Shown: positions 50,104 to 57,649 of the stretch, one piece after another
Position numbering within the stretch: position 1 is the stretch's first letter
Layout: each line of letters opens with the position of its first letter
Made by a program: the position numbers and the translations under genes
Source: Sediminicoccus rosea
GTDB taxonomy: Bacteria > Pseudomonadota > Alphaproteobacteria > Acetobacterales > Acetobacteraceae
Assembly (NCBI RefSeq): GCF_033547095.1
Contig: NZ_CP137852.1
Span: forward strand, 2,411,501 to 2,475,500
Reading direction: 5' to 3'
DNA length: 64,000 nucleotides
The notes under the pieces: model-generated
What the model saw: the letters and a program-made list of their open reading frames with translations, nothing else
Told to the model about the DNA's origin: nothing
The model's database searches: none

Positions 50104-51435
50104 TCAGCCGGTTTTTCGCGGGATCAGCGCCAGGGCCAGCAGCGGCAGGAGCCCCGCCACCCAGAAGCCGTCCGAGAACCCGGCCAGGAAGGCCTCCGCC
50201 GGCGGGGCGCCTGCCGCCAGCGCGGCCCCTTCGCCCGCGCCGAAGACCAGCGTCAGCAGGGAGGCCGCCAGCACCACGCCGAGCGTGCGGGTCAGCAGCG
50301 TCAGGCTGCCCGCGACGCCGCGATCCTCCCGCCGCATGATTGCCGTCACCATGTCCGTATAGGCCAGGGTGAAGAGGCCGATGCCGATTCCCTGCGCCAG
50401 CAGGCAGGCCAGCAACAGGGCAGGGGGCGTGCCCGGCCCCCAGAAGGCCACCGAGAGCAGTCCGAGCCCCGCCAGCAGCGCGCCGGCCAGCGCCACGCGC
50501 GGCCCGCCGCCGAGCCGCCCGCCCAGGGCCGAGCCGAGCATCGCCCCGCCATGCCCGCCCGCCAGCACGAGGCCAAGCCAGAGCGGCGCCAGCCCCGCGA
50601 CGCGTGTGAGGTAGAAGGGCACCAGCAGCATCACCGCGAAGCCCGCGAGGTTGATGAAGAGGCTGGCCAGGTTCAGCCGCGCGAAGCCCGGCCGGCGGAA
50701 CAGCCGCAGCTCCAGGATCGGCCGGGCGACGGAAAGGCTGCGCCAGATGAACCCCCCCAGCGCCAGCGCGGCCAGCCCGAAGAGCGGGGGCGAGGCGCGG
50801 TTGATCGCCAGCAGCAAGCTCGCCATGCCGAGGGCGAGCAGTGCCGCGCCCCCCGCATCGAAGCTCTCGCGCGCGCCCTCGCGCGGCGGCGGCGTCTCAT
50901 GGCGCATCCACCAGAGCGCGGCCAGCGCCACCGGCACGCGGATCCAGAACACGGCGGGCCAGCCCCAGAGCTCCACCAGCACCCCGCCCAGCAGCGGCCC
51001 GAGGGCCGCACTCGCCGCGAAGCTCGCCGCATAGGCGCCGAGCGCCCGGGCGCGCATCGCCTCGGGATAGAGGCTCGTGGCCAATGCGGCGCCGCAGCCG
51101 ATGACCAGCGCCGCGCTGATCCCCTGCAGCACGCGCGCGGCCAGCAGCAGCGGGTAGCTCGGCGCCAGCGCGCAGAGCAGCAGGGCCACCGCGCTGGTGA
51201 TCAGGCCCAGGCGGAACACGCGCGCATGGCCCCAGATGTCGCCGATGCGCCCCACCGCCAGCATCAGGCTGCCATAGGTCAGCACATAGGCGATGATGAG
51301 CCACTGGATCGCCGGCAGGGGCAGGGCGAAGGCCGCCGTCACCGCCGGGAAGGCCACGTTCAGCGCGCTGTCGAAGGGCACGACCAGCGTGCCCAGCGCG
51401 AGCGGCGCGAGGCGAAGGAGGCTCTGCTCCCTCAC
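50104..51435 (-). CDS. MFS transporter, DHA2-like
   Basis: A 443-residue polytopic membrane protein. Hydrophobic segments run through its whole length, and the MFS signature between helices 2 and 3 reads 'GRIGDIWGHARVFRLGLI'. 'RVLQGISAALVIGCGAALATSLYPEAMRARALG' is typical of drug:H+ antiporters of the DHA2 group. The start is GTG overlapping the stop of the Bug gene by 4 nt (GTGA). The substrate is unknown. Coupling to a Bug gene suggests metabolite traffic as much as drug efflux. Confidence 0.9.
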   Translation of the reverse strand: MREQSLLRLAPLALGTLVVPFDSALNVAFPAVTAAFALPLPAIQWLIIAYVLTYGSLMLAVGRIGDIWGHARVFRLGLITSAVALLLCALAPSYPLLLAARVLQGISAALVIGCGAALATSLYPEAMRARALGAYAASFAASAALGPLLGGVLVELWGWPAVFWIRVPVALAALWWMRHETPPPREGARESFDAGGAALLALGMASLLLAINRASPPLFGLAALALGGFIWRSLSVARPILELRLFRRPGFARLNLASLFINLAGFAVMLLVPFYLTRVAGLAPLWLGLVLAGGHGGAMLGSALGGRLGGGPRVALAGALLAGLGLLSVAFWGPGTPPALLLACLLAQGIGIGLFTLAYTDMVTAIMRREDRGVAGSLTLLTRTLGVVLAASLLTLVFGAGEGAALAAGAPPAEAFLAGFSDGFWVAGLLPLLALALIPRKTG

Positions 51436-52406
51436 CCGTCCAGGCGGATATTGTTGGCGCGCACCACACGCGCCCAGCGCTCGGTCTCGGCCGCGGCGAA
51501 ATTGGCGAAGCCCTCGCCGGAGACGGCCAGCACGTCCATCCCTTGCTGCTCGACCCGCGCGCGGGTCTCAGGCTCGGCGAGGATCTGCGCGAGCAGCCCG
51601 GCCATGCGGTCGCGGATGGGGGCGGGCACGCCGGCGGGCGCGAAGACGGCCCACCAGGTCGGCGCCTCGAAGCCCGCGATGCCCTGCTCCTGGAAGCTCG
51701 GCACGCCGGGCAGGTCGCGCCAGGCCGTCGCGGTCGTCACCCCCAGGCCGCGCAGCGCGCCGCTGCGGACATGCGGCCCGCCCACGGGTGCATTGGTGAC
51801 GAAGAGCGGCACCTGGCCCGCCAGCGCATCGGCCAGCGCGGGCGCGCCGCCCCGATAGGGCACATGCGTCAGCTCCACGCCCGCGAGGTTGCAGAGCTGC
51901 ACCATCGCCACATGCATCATCGTGCCGACGCCCGCGGTGGCGTAGGTGATGCGCCCCGGCGGCTGCGCGCGGGCGGCGGCCATCAGCGCCTGGAAGCTCG
52001 GCCAGGGCGTCGCCGAATGTGCCGTCACCACCAGCGGCCCACGGCCGATCAGCGTGATCGGCGCGAAATCCCGCCGCACGTCATAGGGCAGGTTCATGAT
52101 GGCGGGCGTGATGACCTGGCTGTCCTGCGCGATCAGCCAGGTGTGGCCATCGGCGCCGGCCCGCGCCACTTCCGCCGCGCCCACCGTGCCGGTCGCTCCC
52201 GCGCGGTTCTCCACCACCACGGGCTGGCCGAGCAGCGCCTGCAGCCGCGGTTGCAGCAGCCGGGCGACGATGTCCACCGAACCGCCGGGCGGCCAGCCGA
52301 CCACGAGCCGGACCGGCCGGCTCGGCCAGGCCTCCTGCGCGCGGGCGACCGAGGGAGCGGCCAAGGGAGCGGCGAGCAGCCCGAGCGTGAGGGCGCGACG
52401 TTGCAT
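51432..52406 (-). CDS. Bug/TctC-family solute-binding protein
   Basis: A 324-residue exported protein: leader MQRRALTLGLLAAPLAAPSVARAQ, ligand loop 'VGWPPGGSVDIVAR', then 'VVENRAGATGTVGAAEVARAGADGHTW'. Unlike the other seven Bug genes it overlaps a transporter gene (DHA2-type MFS, 4 nt), an unusual pairing that may link sensing or capture to transport. It lies 81 bp downstream of the hydroxyacid dehydrogenase gene on the same strand. Confidence 0.9.
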   Translation of the reverse strand: MQRRALTLGLLAAPLAAPSVARAQEAWPSRPVRLVVGWPPGGSVDIVARLLQPRLQALLGQPVVVENRAGATGTVGAAEVARAGADGHTWLIAQDSQVITPAIMNLPYDVRRDFAPITLIGRGPLVVTAHSATPWPSFQALMAAARAQPPGRITYATAGVGTMMHVAMVQLCNLAGVELTHVPYRGGAPALADALAGQVPLFVTNAPVGGPHVRSGALRGLGVTTATAWRDLPGVPSFQEQGIAGFEAPTWWAVFAPAGVPAPIRDRMAGLLAQILAEPETRARVEQQGMDVLAVSGEGFANFAAAETERWARVVRANNIRLDG

Positions 52407-52487
52407 GCGGGAATTCCTCCTGGATGGCCGGTATGTGTCCGGCTTGTCAGGTCAGCGTGCCGGAAAGGCCCGCGTGCATACAAGCGC

Positions 52488-53447
52488 TCAATAGCCGATG
52501 CGGCGGTCCACCACCTCGCGCATCGGCTGGCCATCGAGGAAGCGGCGCAGATTGTCGGTGAAGAGACCTGCCACCACGCGATCCCGCTCGGGATGCAGGC
52601 CGCCGATATGCGGCAGCACCATGATGCCGGGCGTGGTCCAGAAGGGATCGCTCGCGGGCAGGGGCTCGACGCGGAAGACGTCGAGGATGGCGCCCGCGAT
52701 GCGCTTCTCCGTCACGGCGGCGATCAGGTCGGCATCCACGATGGCGCTGCCGCGGCCGAAGTTCAGCAGCCAGGCGGAGGGCTTCATCCGCGCGAGGCGG
52801 GCCGCGTTCATGAAATTGTCGGTCTCGGGCGTGGACGGCAGCAGCAGCAGGACGAAGTCGGCGCGGGCCAGCACCTCATCCGTGCGCTCGGGCGGCAGCA
52901 CCTCGGCCACATGCGGCATGGGCACCGGGTTGCGCCGCGTGCCGATCACCTCCATCCGCAGCGCCGAGGCGAGGCGCGCCACCTCCGCGCCGATGGCGCC
53001 GAGCCCGAGGATGCCGAGCACCTTGCCGTTCAGCGGCATGGTCACGCGGCGCTTCCAAGCGCTGTCCTTCTGCGCCTCGGCGATGGCGGCATAGCCCTTG
53101 GCGATGTGGAACAGCCCGCCCAGGATGTTCTCGGGCATGGAATCCGTGTGCGTGCCGCGCGCGCAGGTGAGCGTCAGCCCCTCCGGCAGGTCGGGCAGGG
53201 CGAGCCAGCCCTCGACGCCGGCCGTGAGCGATTGGGCCCAGCGCAGGCGCGGCATGCGGGGTAGCAGGCCGGCCGGTGCGCCCCAGCCCAGGATCACTTC
53301 CGTCCCCGCCATCTGCGCCTCGGAAGGCTGCGTGGCGCGGCCGAGCGATTCGACGGCGACGCGCGGCTCGAGCCCGGCTGCGGCGATGGCCTCGATGTAG
53401 GGGCCGGGCGTGTCGGTCCAGAGCAGGATGCGGGTGCGGTTGGTCAT
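52488..53447 (-). CDS. D-isomer specific 2-hydroxyacid dehydrogenase
   Basis: A 319-residue NAD(P)-dependent enzyme. The nucleotide motif is 'VLGILGLGAIGAEVARLASALRMEVIGTRRNP' (GLGAIG; the following TRR suggests NADP(H)). The catalytic set is Arg in 'NFGRGSAIVD', Glu in 'LDVFRVEPLP' and His in 'LPHIGG'. This is the glyoxylate/hydroxypyruvate reductase (GhrA) style. It is divergent from the ptx operon across 128 bp carrying two overlapping palindromes. It is a distant relative of PtxD but lacks the PtxD-specific residues. Confidence 0.9.
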   Translation of the reverse strand: MTNRTRILLWTDTPGPYIEAIAAAGLEPRVAVESLGRATQPSEAQMAGTEVILGWGAPAGLLPRMPRLRWAQSLTAGVEGWLALPDLPEGLTLTCARGTHTDSMPENILGGLFHIAKGYAAIAEAQKDSAWKRRVTMPLNGKVLGILGLGAIGAEVARLASALRMEVIGTRRNPVPMPHVAEVLPPERTDEVLARADFVLLLLPSTPETDNFMNAARLARMKPSAWLLNFGRGSAIVDADLIAAVTEKRIAGAILDVFRVEPLPASDPFWTTPGIMVLPHIGGLHPERDRVVAGLFTDNLRRFLDGQPMREVVDRRIGY

Positions 53448-53493
53448 GCGGGGTCTTCCTGGCTGCGTCGCGCCATGCTGCCACCGCCACGCG

Positions 53494-53522
53494 CTTTCAC
53501 GAAATGGCAGCAAATCCGTCAC
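53494..53522. promoter_or_regulatory. Possible degenerate PHO box upstream of ptxABCD
   Basis: Three 7-mers spaced 11 bp apart and separated by A/T-rich 4-mers: CTTTCAC-GAAA-TGGCAGC-AAAT-CCGTCAC. The first and third match the PHO-box unit CTGTCAC at 6 of 7, the middle one only poorly. Phosphate control would make sense for phosphite use, but the site is weak. Confidence 0.25.
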
Positions 53523-53525
53523 GCG

Positions 53526-53551
53526 GCGGACCCGTCCGCTGACTAGTCAGC
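53526..53551. promoter_or_regulatory. Tandem overlapping palindromic operator upstream of ptxABCD
   Basis: Two 14-bp palindromes share two bases: GCGGAC-CC-GTCCGC (53526-53539) and GCTGAC-TA-GTCAGC (53538-53551). They fit one consensus, GCKGAC-NN-GTCMGC, with centres 12 bp apart, and end 24 bp before the ptxA start codon. This is a strong candidate for cooperative binding by a dimeric regulator controlling ptx and perhaps the divergent dehydrogenase. Confidence 0.6.
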
Positions 53552-53575
53552 CCCGTCGCTGGGCAAGGGGTCGGC

Positions 53576-54328
53576 ATGATCGTCGTGGATGGGGCGCGGG
53601 TGATCTACCCGAACGGGACGGAGGCGCTGCAACCCTGCGCGCTGCGCTTCGCGCCGGGGGCCTTCACCGTGCTGCTGGGCGCGTCCGGCGCCGGGAAATC
53701 CACCCTGCTGCGGAGCCTGAACGGGCTGGTGCGGCTGAGCGAGGGCCGGATCACCGCCGAGGGGCGGGACATCACCACGGCGCTGCGCTGGCACCGCGCG
53801 CGCACCGGCATGATCTTCCAGCAGCACCAGCTCATCGGCCGCCGGACCGTGCTCGCCAATGTGCTGATGGGGCGGCTTGGCCACCACTCGGCGCTGCGGA
53901 CCCTGCTGCCCTGGAGCCTCGCCGAGAAGCGCCTGGCGCTCACCGCCATCGAGCGCGTGGGCCTGCTGGACTATGCGCTGCGGCGCGCGGACCAGCTCTC
54001 GGGTGGGCAGCAGCAGCGCGTGGGCATCGCCCGCGCCCTGGTGCAGCAGCCGAGCACCATCCTGGCCGATGAGCCCGTCGCCTCGCTCGATCCCGCGACG
54101 GCCGAGCGCGTCCTGGCGCAGCTGCACGCCATCTGCCGGCAGGACGGGCTGACCGCCATCGTCTCCCTTCATCAGCTCGACCTCGCGCGCCGCTTCGCCG
54201 ACCGGATCATCGGCATCGCGGGCGGCGCCGTGGTCTTCGACGGCCCGCCCCATGCGCTGGGCGGCGCCGAGACCGCCCGCATCTACGGTACCACGCCGCA
54301 ACCCGAACATGCCCTGGAGATCGCCTGA
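53576..54328 (+). CDS. ptxA: Phosphite (phosphonate-type) ABC transporter ATP-binding protein
   Basis: A 250-residue ATPase of the PhnC/PtxA group. Walker A GASGAGKS is at 35-42, the Q-loop is '[22 protein letters not shown]', the signature [15 protein letters not shown], Walker [14 protein letters not shown] and the switch His in '[10 protein letters not shown]'. It powers uptake through PtxBC. AAGGGG lies 5 nt before the ATG. Its stop overlaps the ptxB start (TGATG). Phosphonate import is the family alternative, but ptxD at the end of the operon favours phosphite. Confidence 0.93.
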   Translation: MIVVDGARVIYPNGTEALQPCALRFAPGAFTVLLGASGAGKSTLLRSLNGLVRLSEGRITAEGRDITTALRWHRARTGMIFQQHQLIGRRTVLANVLMGRLGHHSALRTLLPWSLAEKRLALTAIERVGLLDYALRRADQLSGGQQQRVGIARALVQQPSTILADEPVASLDPATAERVLAQLHAICRQDGLTAIVSLHQLDLARRFADRIIGIAGGAVVFDGPPHALGGAETARIYGTTPQPEHALEIA

Positions 54329-55188
54329 TGCTTCGCCGTCCCCTGATCCTCGCCGGCCTCGCCACCCCCTCGCTCGCCTTCGCGCAAGCCCGCGATCCGC
54401 GCCGCCTGCGCGTGGCGCTGCTGCCCGACGAGAATGCCGGCACCATCATCCAGAACGCCCAGCCGCTGCGCGCGCATCTGGAGCGCACGCTCTCGCGCGA
54501 GATCGAGCTGGTGGTGACGACCGACTATTCCTCGATGATCGAGGCGATGCGCTTCGGCCGCATCGAGATCGCCTATTTCGGTCCCTTCTCCTATGTGCTC
54601 GCCAAGTCCCGCGCGCCGGCGATCGAGCCCTTCGCGGTGGGGATCGAGCGCGGCTCGCCCACCTACAACTCCATCATCATCGCGGGGCAGGAGAGCCCGG
54701 TGCGCGTGCTGGAGGATATCCGCGGCCGCCCCATGGGCTTCGGCGACCAGGCCTCCACTTCGGCGCATCTCGTGCCGCGCGCGATGCTGCTGACGCGCGC
54801 CCAACTGGTGGGCGAGCGCGACTACCGCGTCGTGCATCTCGGCACGCATGACGGCGTGGCGCGGGCGGTGCAGGCGGGGCAGGTGGCGGCGGGCGCGCTC
54901 TCGCAGAGCATCCTGCGCACGCTGGTGGCCCGCAACGTGATCGACGCCGCCCGCATCCGCGAGGTGGCGGTGAGCGACCCGATCCCGAACTACCCCATGG
55001 TGATGCAGGGCAACCTGGCCGAGCCGCTGAAGGCCGCGATCCGCAGCGCCTTCCTCGACGTGCGCGACCCCGAGGTGCTGCGCGCCTTCCGCGTCGAGGG
55101 CTTCGCCGCCACGGATGACGCCGCCTACAACATCCTGCGCGAGACGGCGCGGGTGCTGGAGATGGACCTGACGCGGATGCGCGGATGA
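54328..55188 (+). CDS. ptxB: Phosphite/phosphonate-binding periplasmic protein
   Basis: A 286-residue PhnD/PtxB-type binding protein with signal peptide [20 protein letters not shown]. It has 'VALLPDENAGTIIQNAQPLRAHLERTLSREIELVVTTDYSSMIEAMRFGRIEIAYFGPFSYVLAKSRA', and the phosphoryl-binding serines/threonines are probably in 'GFGDQASTSAHLVPR'. It delivers substrate to PtxC. Its ATG overlaps the ptxA stop by 1 nt, and its stop overlaps the ptxC start by 4 nt. Confidence 0.92.
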   Translation: MLRRPLILAGLATPSLAFAQARDPRRLRVALLPDENAGTIIQNAQPLRAHLERTLSREIELVVTTDYSSMIEAMRFGRIEIAYFGPFSYVLAKSRAPAIEPFAVGIERGSPTYNSIIIAGQESPVRVLEDIRGRPMGFGDQASTSAHLVPRAMLLTRAQLVGERDYRVVHLGTHDGVARAVQAGQVAAGALSQSILRTLVARNVIDAARIREVAVSDPIPNYPMVMQGNLAEPLKAAIRSAFLDVRDPEVLRAFRVEGFAATDDAAYNILRETARVLEMDLTRMRG

Positions 55189-55976
55189 ACGCGGCCTCCA
55201 TCCTCGCGGCCGACCGCGCGGCCGGGCTGCGCGGCGGGGCCCTGGCGGCGGCCATCATCGCGGTCTGCCTCGTGGCGCTGGCCATCACCGGCTTCTTCGA
55301 TGCGGAGCGCTTCGCCGATGGCCTTCCCGCCATGGCGCAACTCTTCTCCGAGATGGTGCCGCCCGATTTCTCGCGCTGGCGCAGCTGGCTGAAGCCGCTG
55401 CTGGACACGCTCGCCATGTCCATCGCGGGCACGGCGCTGGCCGTCGTGCTCTCGCTGCCGCTGGCCCTGCTGGCGGCGCCCAATGTCTCGCCCCATCCGG
55501 TGGTGCAGCACGCGACGCGTACGCTGCTCGCCTTCCTGCGCTCGGTGCCCGAGATCATCATGGGCATCCTCTTCGTCGCTGCCGTGGGCTTCGGCGCGCT
55601 GCCGGGCGTGCTGGCCCTGGCGCTCCATTCGGTCGGCATGGTGGGCAAGTTCTACGCGGAAGCGATCGAGCATGTGGACCCGAAGCCGCTGGAAGCCGCG
55701 CGCGCGGCGGGCGCCACGCGCTTCCAGGTCATCACCCATGCCGTGCTGCCGCAGGTGATGCCGCAGCTCTCCGACATCACCATCTATCGCTGGGAGTATC
55801 ACTTCCGCGCCTCGGCGGTGCTGGGCATCGTCGGCGCCGGCGGCATCGGCTTCGAGCTGATCGCGGCCCTGCGCCTCATGTCCTATGACCAGGTCTCCGC
55901 CATCCTCCTCGCCATTCTCGCCTGCGTGCTGGTGGTGGACGGCATCGGCGCGCGGCTCCGGGCGGCGCTGAAGTGA
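55185..55976 (+). CDS. ptxC: Phosphite/phosphonate ABC transporter permease
   Basis: A 263-residue inner-membrane protein with about six hydrophobic segments and the coupling 'EAA' loop 'PLEAARAAGATRFQVITHAVLPQVMPQ', close to PhnE/PtxC. It forms the pore with PtxA as motor. The four-nt overlaps with both neighbours (ATGA at its start, GTGA at its end) indicate tight stoichiometric translation. Confidence 0.92.
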   Translation: MNAASILAADRAAGLRGGALAAAIIAVCLVALAITGFFDAERFADGLPAMAQLFSEMVPPDFSRWRSWLKPLLDTLAMSIAGTALAVVLSLPLALLAAPNVSPHPVVQHATRTLLAFLRSVPEIIMGILFVAAVGFGALPGVLALALHSVGMVGKFYAEAIEHVDPKPLEAARAAGATRFQVITHAVLPQVMPQLSDITIYRWEYHFRASAVLGIVGAGGIGFELIAALRLMSYDQVSAILLAILACVLVVDGIGARLRAALK

Positions 55977-56944
55977 CGCGTCCGCGCATCCTCGTCACGC
56001 ACTGGGTGGAGCAGGAGGTGCTGGACCTGCTGGCCAGCGCCGGCGAGGTCGAGGCCAATCCGACGCGGGAAAGCTGGACCCCGGCCGAGGTGCGCGCGCG
56101 CGCCGCGGACAAGCACGCGATCATGGCCTTCATGCCGGATCGCGTGGATGCCGCCTTCCTGGCCGCCTGCCCGGACCTGCGCATCATCGCCTGCGCGCTG
56201 AAGGGCTTCGACAATTTCGACCGCGCGGCCTGTGCGGCGGCGGGCGTGCAGCTCTCCATCGTGCCGGATCTGCTGACGGCACCAACCGCCGAATTGGCGA
56301 TCGGCCTCGCCATCGGCCTCGGGCGCCAGATCCGCGACGGCGATGCCCTGGTGCGGGCGGGCGACTTCGCCGGCTGGCGGCCCATCCTCTACGGCTTCGG
56401 CCTGGATGGCGCGACGGTCGGGCTGCTCGGCCTCGGCGCCGTGGGGCGCGCCATCGCCGACCGGCTGGCGGGCTTCGGCTGCCGCGTCATCGCGCATGAT
56501 CCGGGCGCCGCGCCGCGCGCGGATGTCACGCTGCTGCCCTTCCCGGAGCTGCTGGCGCTGTCCGACCTGCTGATCAGCGCGGCACCGCTGACGCCCACCA
56601 CGCGCCACATGCTGGACGCGCGTGCGCTGGCGGCGACGCGCCCTGGCGCGCTGCTGGTGAATATCGGCCGCGGTTCGGTGGTGGAGGAGGCGGCGGTGCT
56701 GGCCGCGCTGCAATCGGGCCATCTCGGCGGCTATGCGGCCGATGTCTTCGAATTCGAGGATTGGCTGCTGCCCGGCCGGCCCCTGGAGATCGCGCCCGCG
56801 CTCCGCACCCATCCGCGCACGCTCTTCACACCGCATCTGGGCTCCGCCGTGGCGCGGGTGCGGCGGGAGATCTCGCTTCGGGCCGCGCACAACATCCTGG
56901 ATGCGCTGGCAGGCTGCACCCCGCGGGACCTCCTGCCGCCTTGA
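55973..56944 (+). CDS. ptxD: NAD-dependent phosphite dehydrogenase
   Basis: A 323-residue D-hydroxyacid-dehydrogenase-family protein matching Pseudomonas stutzeri PtxD from memory over long stretches (AFMPDRVDAAFLAACPDLR, ALKGFDNFD, VPDLLTAPTAELAIGLAIGLGR). Residues important in PtxD are all kept at a constant offset: Met54 (M53), Lys77 (K76), Arg233 (R237), Glu262 (E266) and His288 (H292). GLGAVG (153-158) binds the cofactor, and 'AHDPG' after the second strand suggests NAD preference. It oxidises phosphite to phosphate. The start is GTG. Ordinary glycerate-type dehydrogenases lack the MPDR/KGFDNFD set. Confidence 0.93.
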   Translation: MTRPRILVTHWVEQEVLDLLASAGEVEANPTRESWTPAEVRARAADKHAIMAFMPDRVDAAFLAACPDLRIIACALKGFDNFDRAACAAAGVQLSIVPDLLTAPTAELAIGLAIGLGRQIRDGDALVRAGDFAGWRPILYGFGLDGATVGLLGLGAVGRAIADRLAGFGCRVIAHDPGAAPRADVTLLPFPELLALSDLLISAAPLTPTTRHMLDARALAATRPGALLVNIGRGSVVEEAAVLAALQSGHLGGYAADVFEFEDWLLPGRPLEIAPALRTHPRTLFTPHLGSAVARVRREISLRAAHNILDALAGCTPRDLLPP

Positions 56945-56995
56945 TGGGCCGCGCCGCGCGGCGCAAGCTCGCCGGAACACCAACAGGAGCGTCCC

Positions 56996-57595
56996 ATGGC
57001 TGAATCCATCCTCTTTCCGGGCCAGGTCGAGTGGTCCGGCGAGAATCCCGGCATCTCCCTGAAGGAGGACCCGGCCGGGCCCTTCACCACGCTCGCCTCC
57101 TTCTTTCGCGTCGTGCTCTCGCCGCATGGGCGAGGCCATGCGCTGGTGCTGCTGCAGAACCCCGGCAGCGAAGGCGAGGGCAACATCTGCCTGACCGACA
57201 ATGAACCGCTCGCGCGCTGGCTCGTCGCCGACTACGTCTCGCATTTCGGCGCCTGGCGCGGCCTCGCGGGGCTGAAGAACCTGGCCTATCGCCCGCTGGA
57301 CAGCGTCACCGCCGGTGGCGATGCCATCACCCATTACAGCGAGACGGTGACGGGCGCGGGCATGACCGTGGCGCTGGAATGGACCGGCCTCGGCAAGCCC
57401 TTCTGCTTCGCCCTCGCCCCCGCCCAGTCGGCCACGGGCAAGCACCACATGCCGAGCCTCTTCGTCGGCTGCGCGGCGGCGACCGTCACGGTGAACGGCA
57501 TGCAGCGGCCGGGCGCGCCGATCCCGCGCGAGATCGTGGGCCAGCACATCTCCACCGCGATGCTGGCCTTCTCGGAGACCTGGCTGCGCGTCTGA
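56996..57595 (+). CDS. Unrecognised protein downstream of ptxD
   Basis: A 199-residue soluble protein beginning MAESILFPGQVEWSGENPGISLKEDPAGPFTTLASFFRVVLSP and containing 'ICLTDNEPLARWLVADYVSHFGAWRGLAGLKNLAYRPL' and 'HHMPSLFVGCAAATVTVNGMQRPGAPIPREIVGQHISTAMLAFSETWLRV'. It is probably mostly beta-sheet, with no signal peptide. It starts 51 bp after ptxD in the same direction, behind a possible GGAG site, so it could be the fifth gene of the ptx transcript or an independent gene. No function is assigned. Confidence 0.75.
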   Translation: MAESILFPGQVEWSGENPGISLKEDPAGPFTTLASFFRVVLSPHGRGHALVLLQNPGSEGEGNICLTDNEPLARWLVADYVSHFGAWRGLAGLKNLAYRPLDSVTAGGDAITHYSETVTGAGMTVALEWTGLGKPFCFALAPAQSATGKHHMPSLFVGCAAATVTVNGMQRPGAPIPREIVGQHISTAMLAFSETWLRV

Positions 57596-57617
57596 GCGTT
57601 GCCGCGAGACAGATTCA

Positions 57618-57641
57618 CGCCCTTGGCACGTGCCAAGGGCG
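57618..57641. terminator. Perfect 24-bp palindrome between convergent genes
   Basis: A fully symmetric 24-bp sequence centred on CAC|GTG, with outer arms CGCCCTTGGC and GCCAAGGGCG, lies 22 bp after the stop at 57595 and 8 bp before the stop of the convergent binding-protein gene. As RNA it would form a 10-bp stem with a 4-nt loop in either direction. No U-tract follows, so bidirectional termination is likely but not certain. Confidence 0.55.
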
Positions 57642-57649
57642 ATCAGGCT

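Noticed and set aside
53576-55976. Naming the ABC genes phnCDE (phosphonate uptake)
   Set aside because: The family fits, but the overlapping ptxD with its diagnostic residues and the lack of any phosphonate lyase or phosphonatase gene favour phosphite.
55973-56944. Generic D-glycerate/hydroxypyruvate dehydrogenase
   Set aside because: The MPDRVD and ALKGFDNFD blocks and five PtxD-specific residues are all present.
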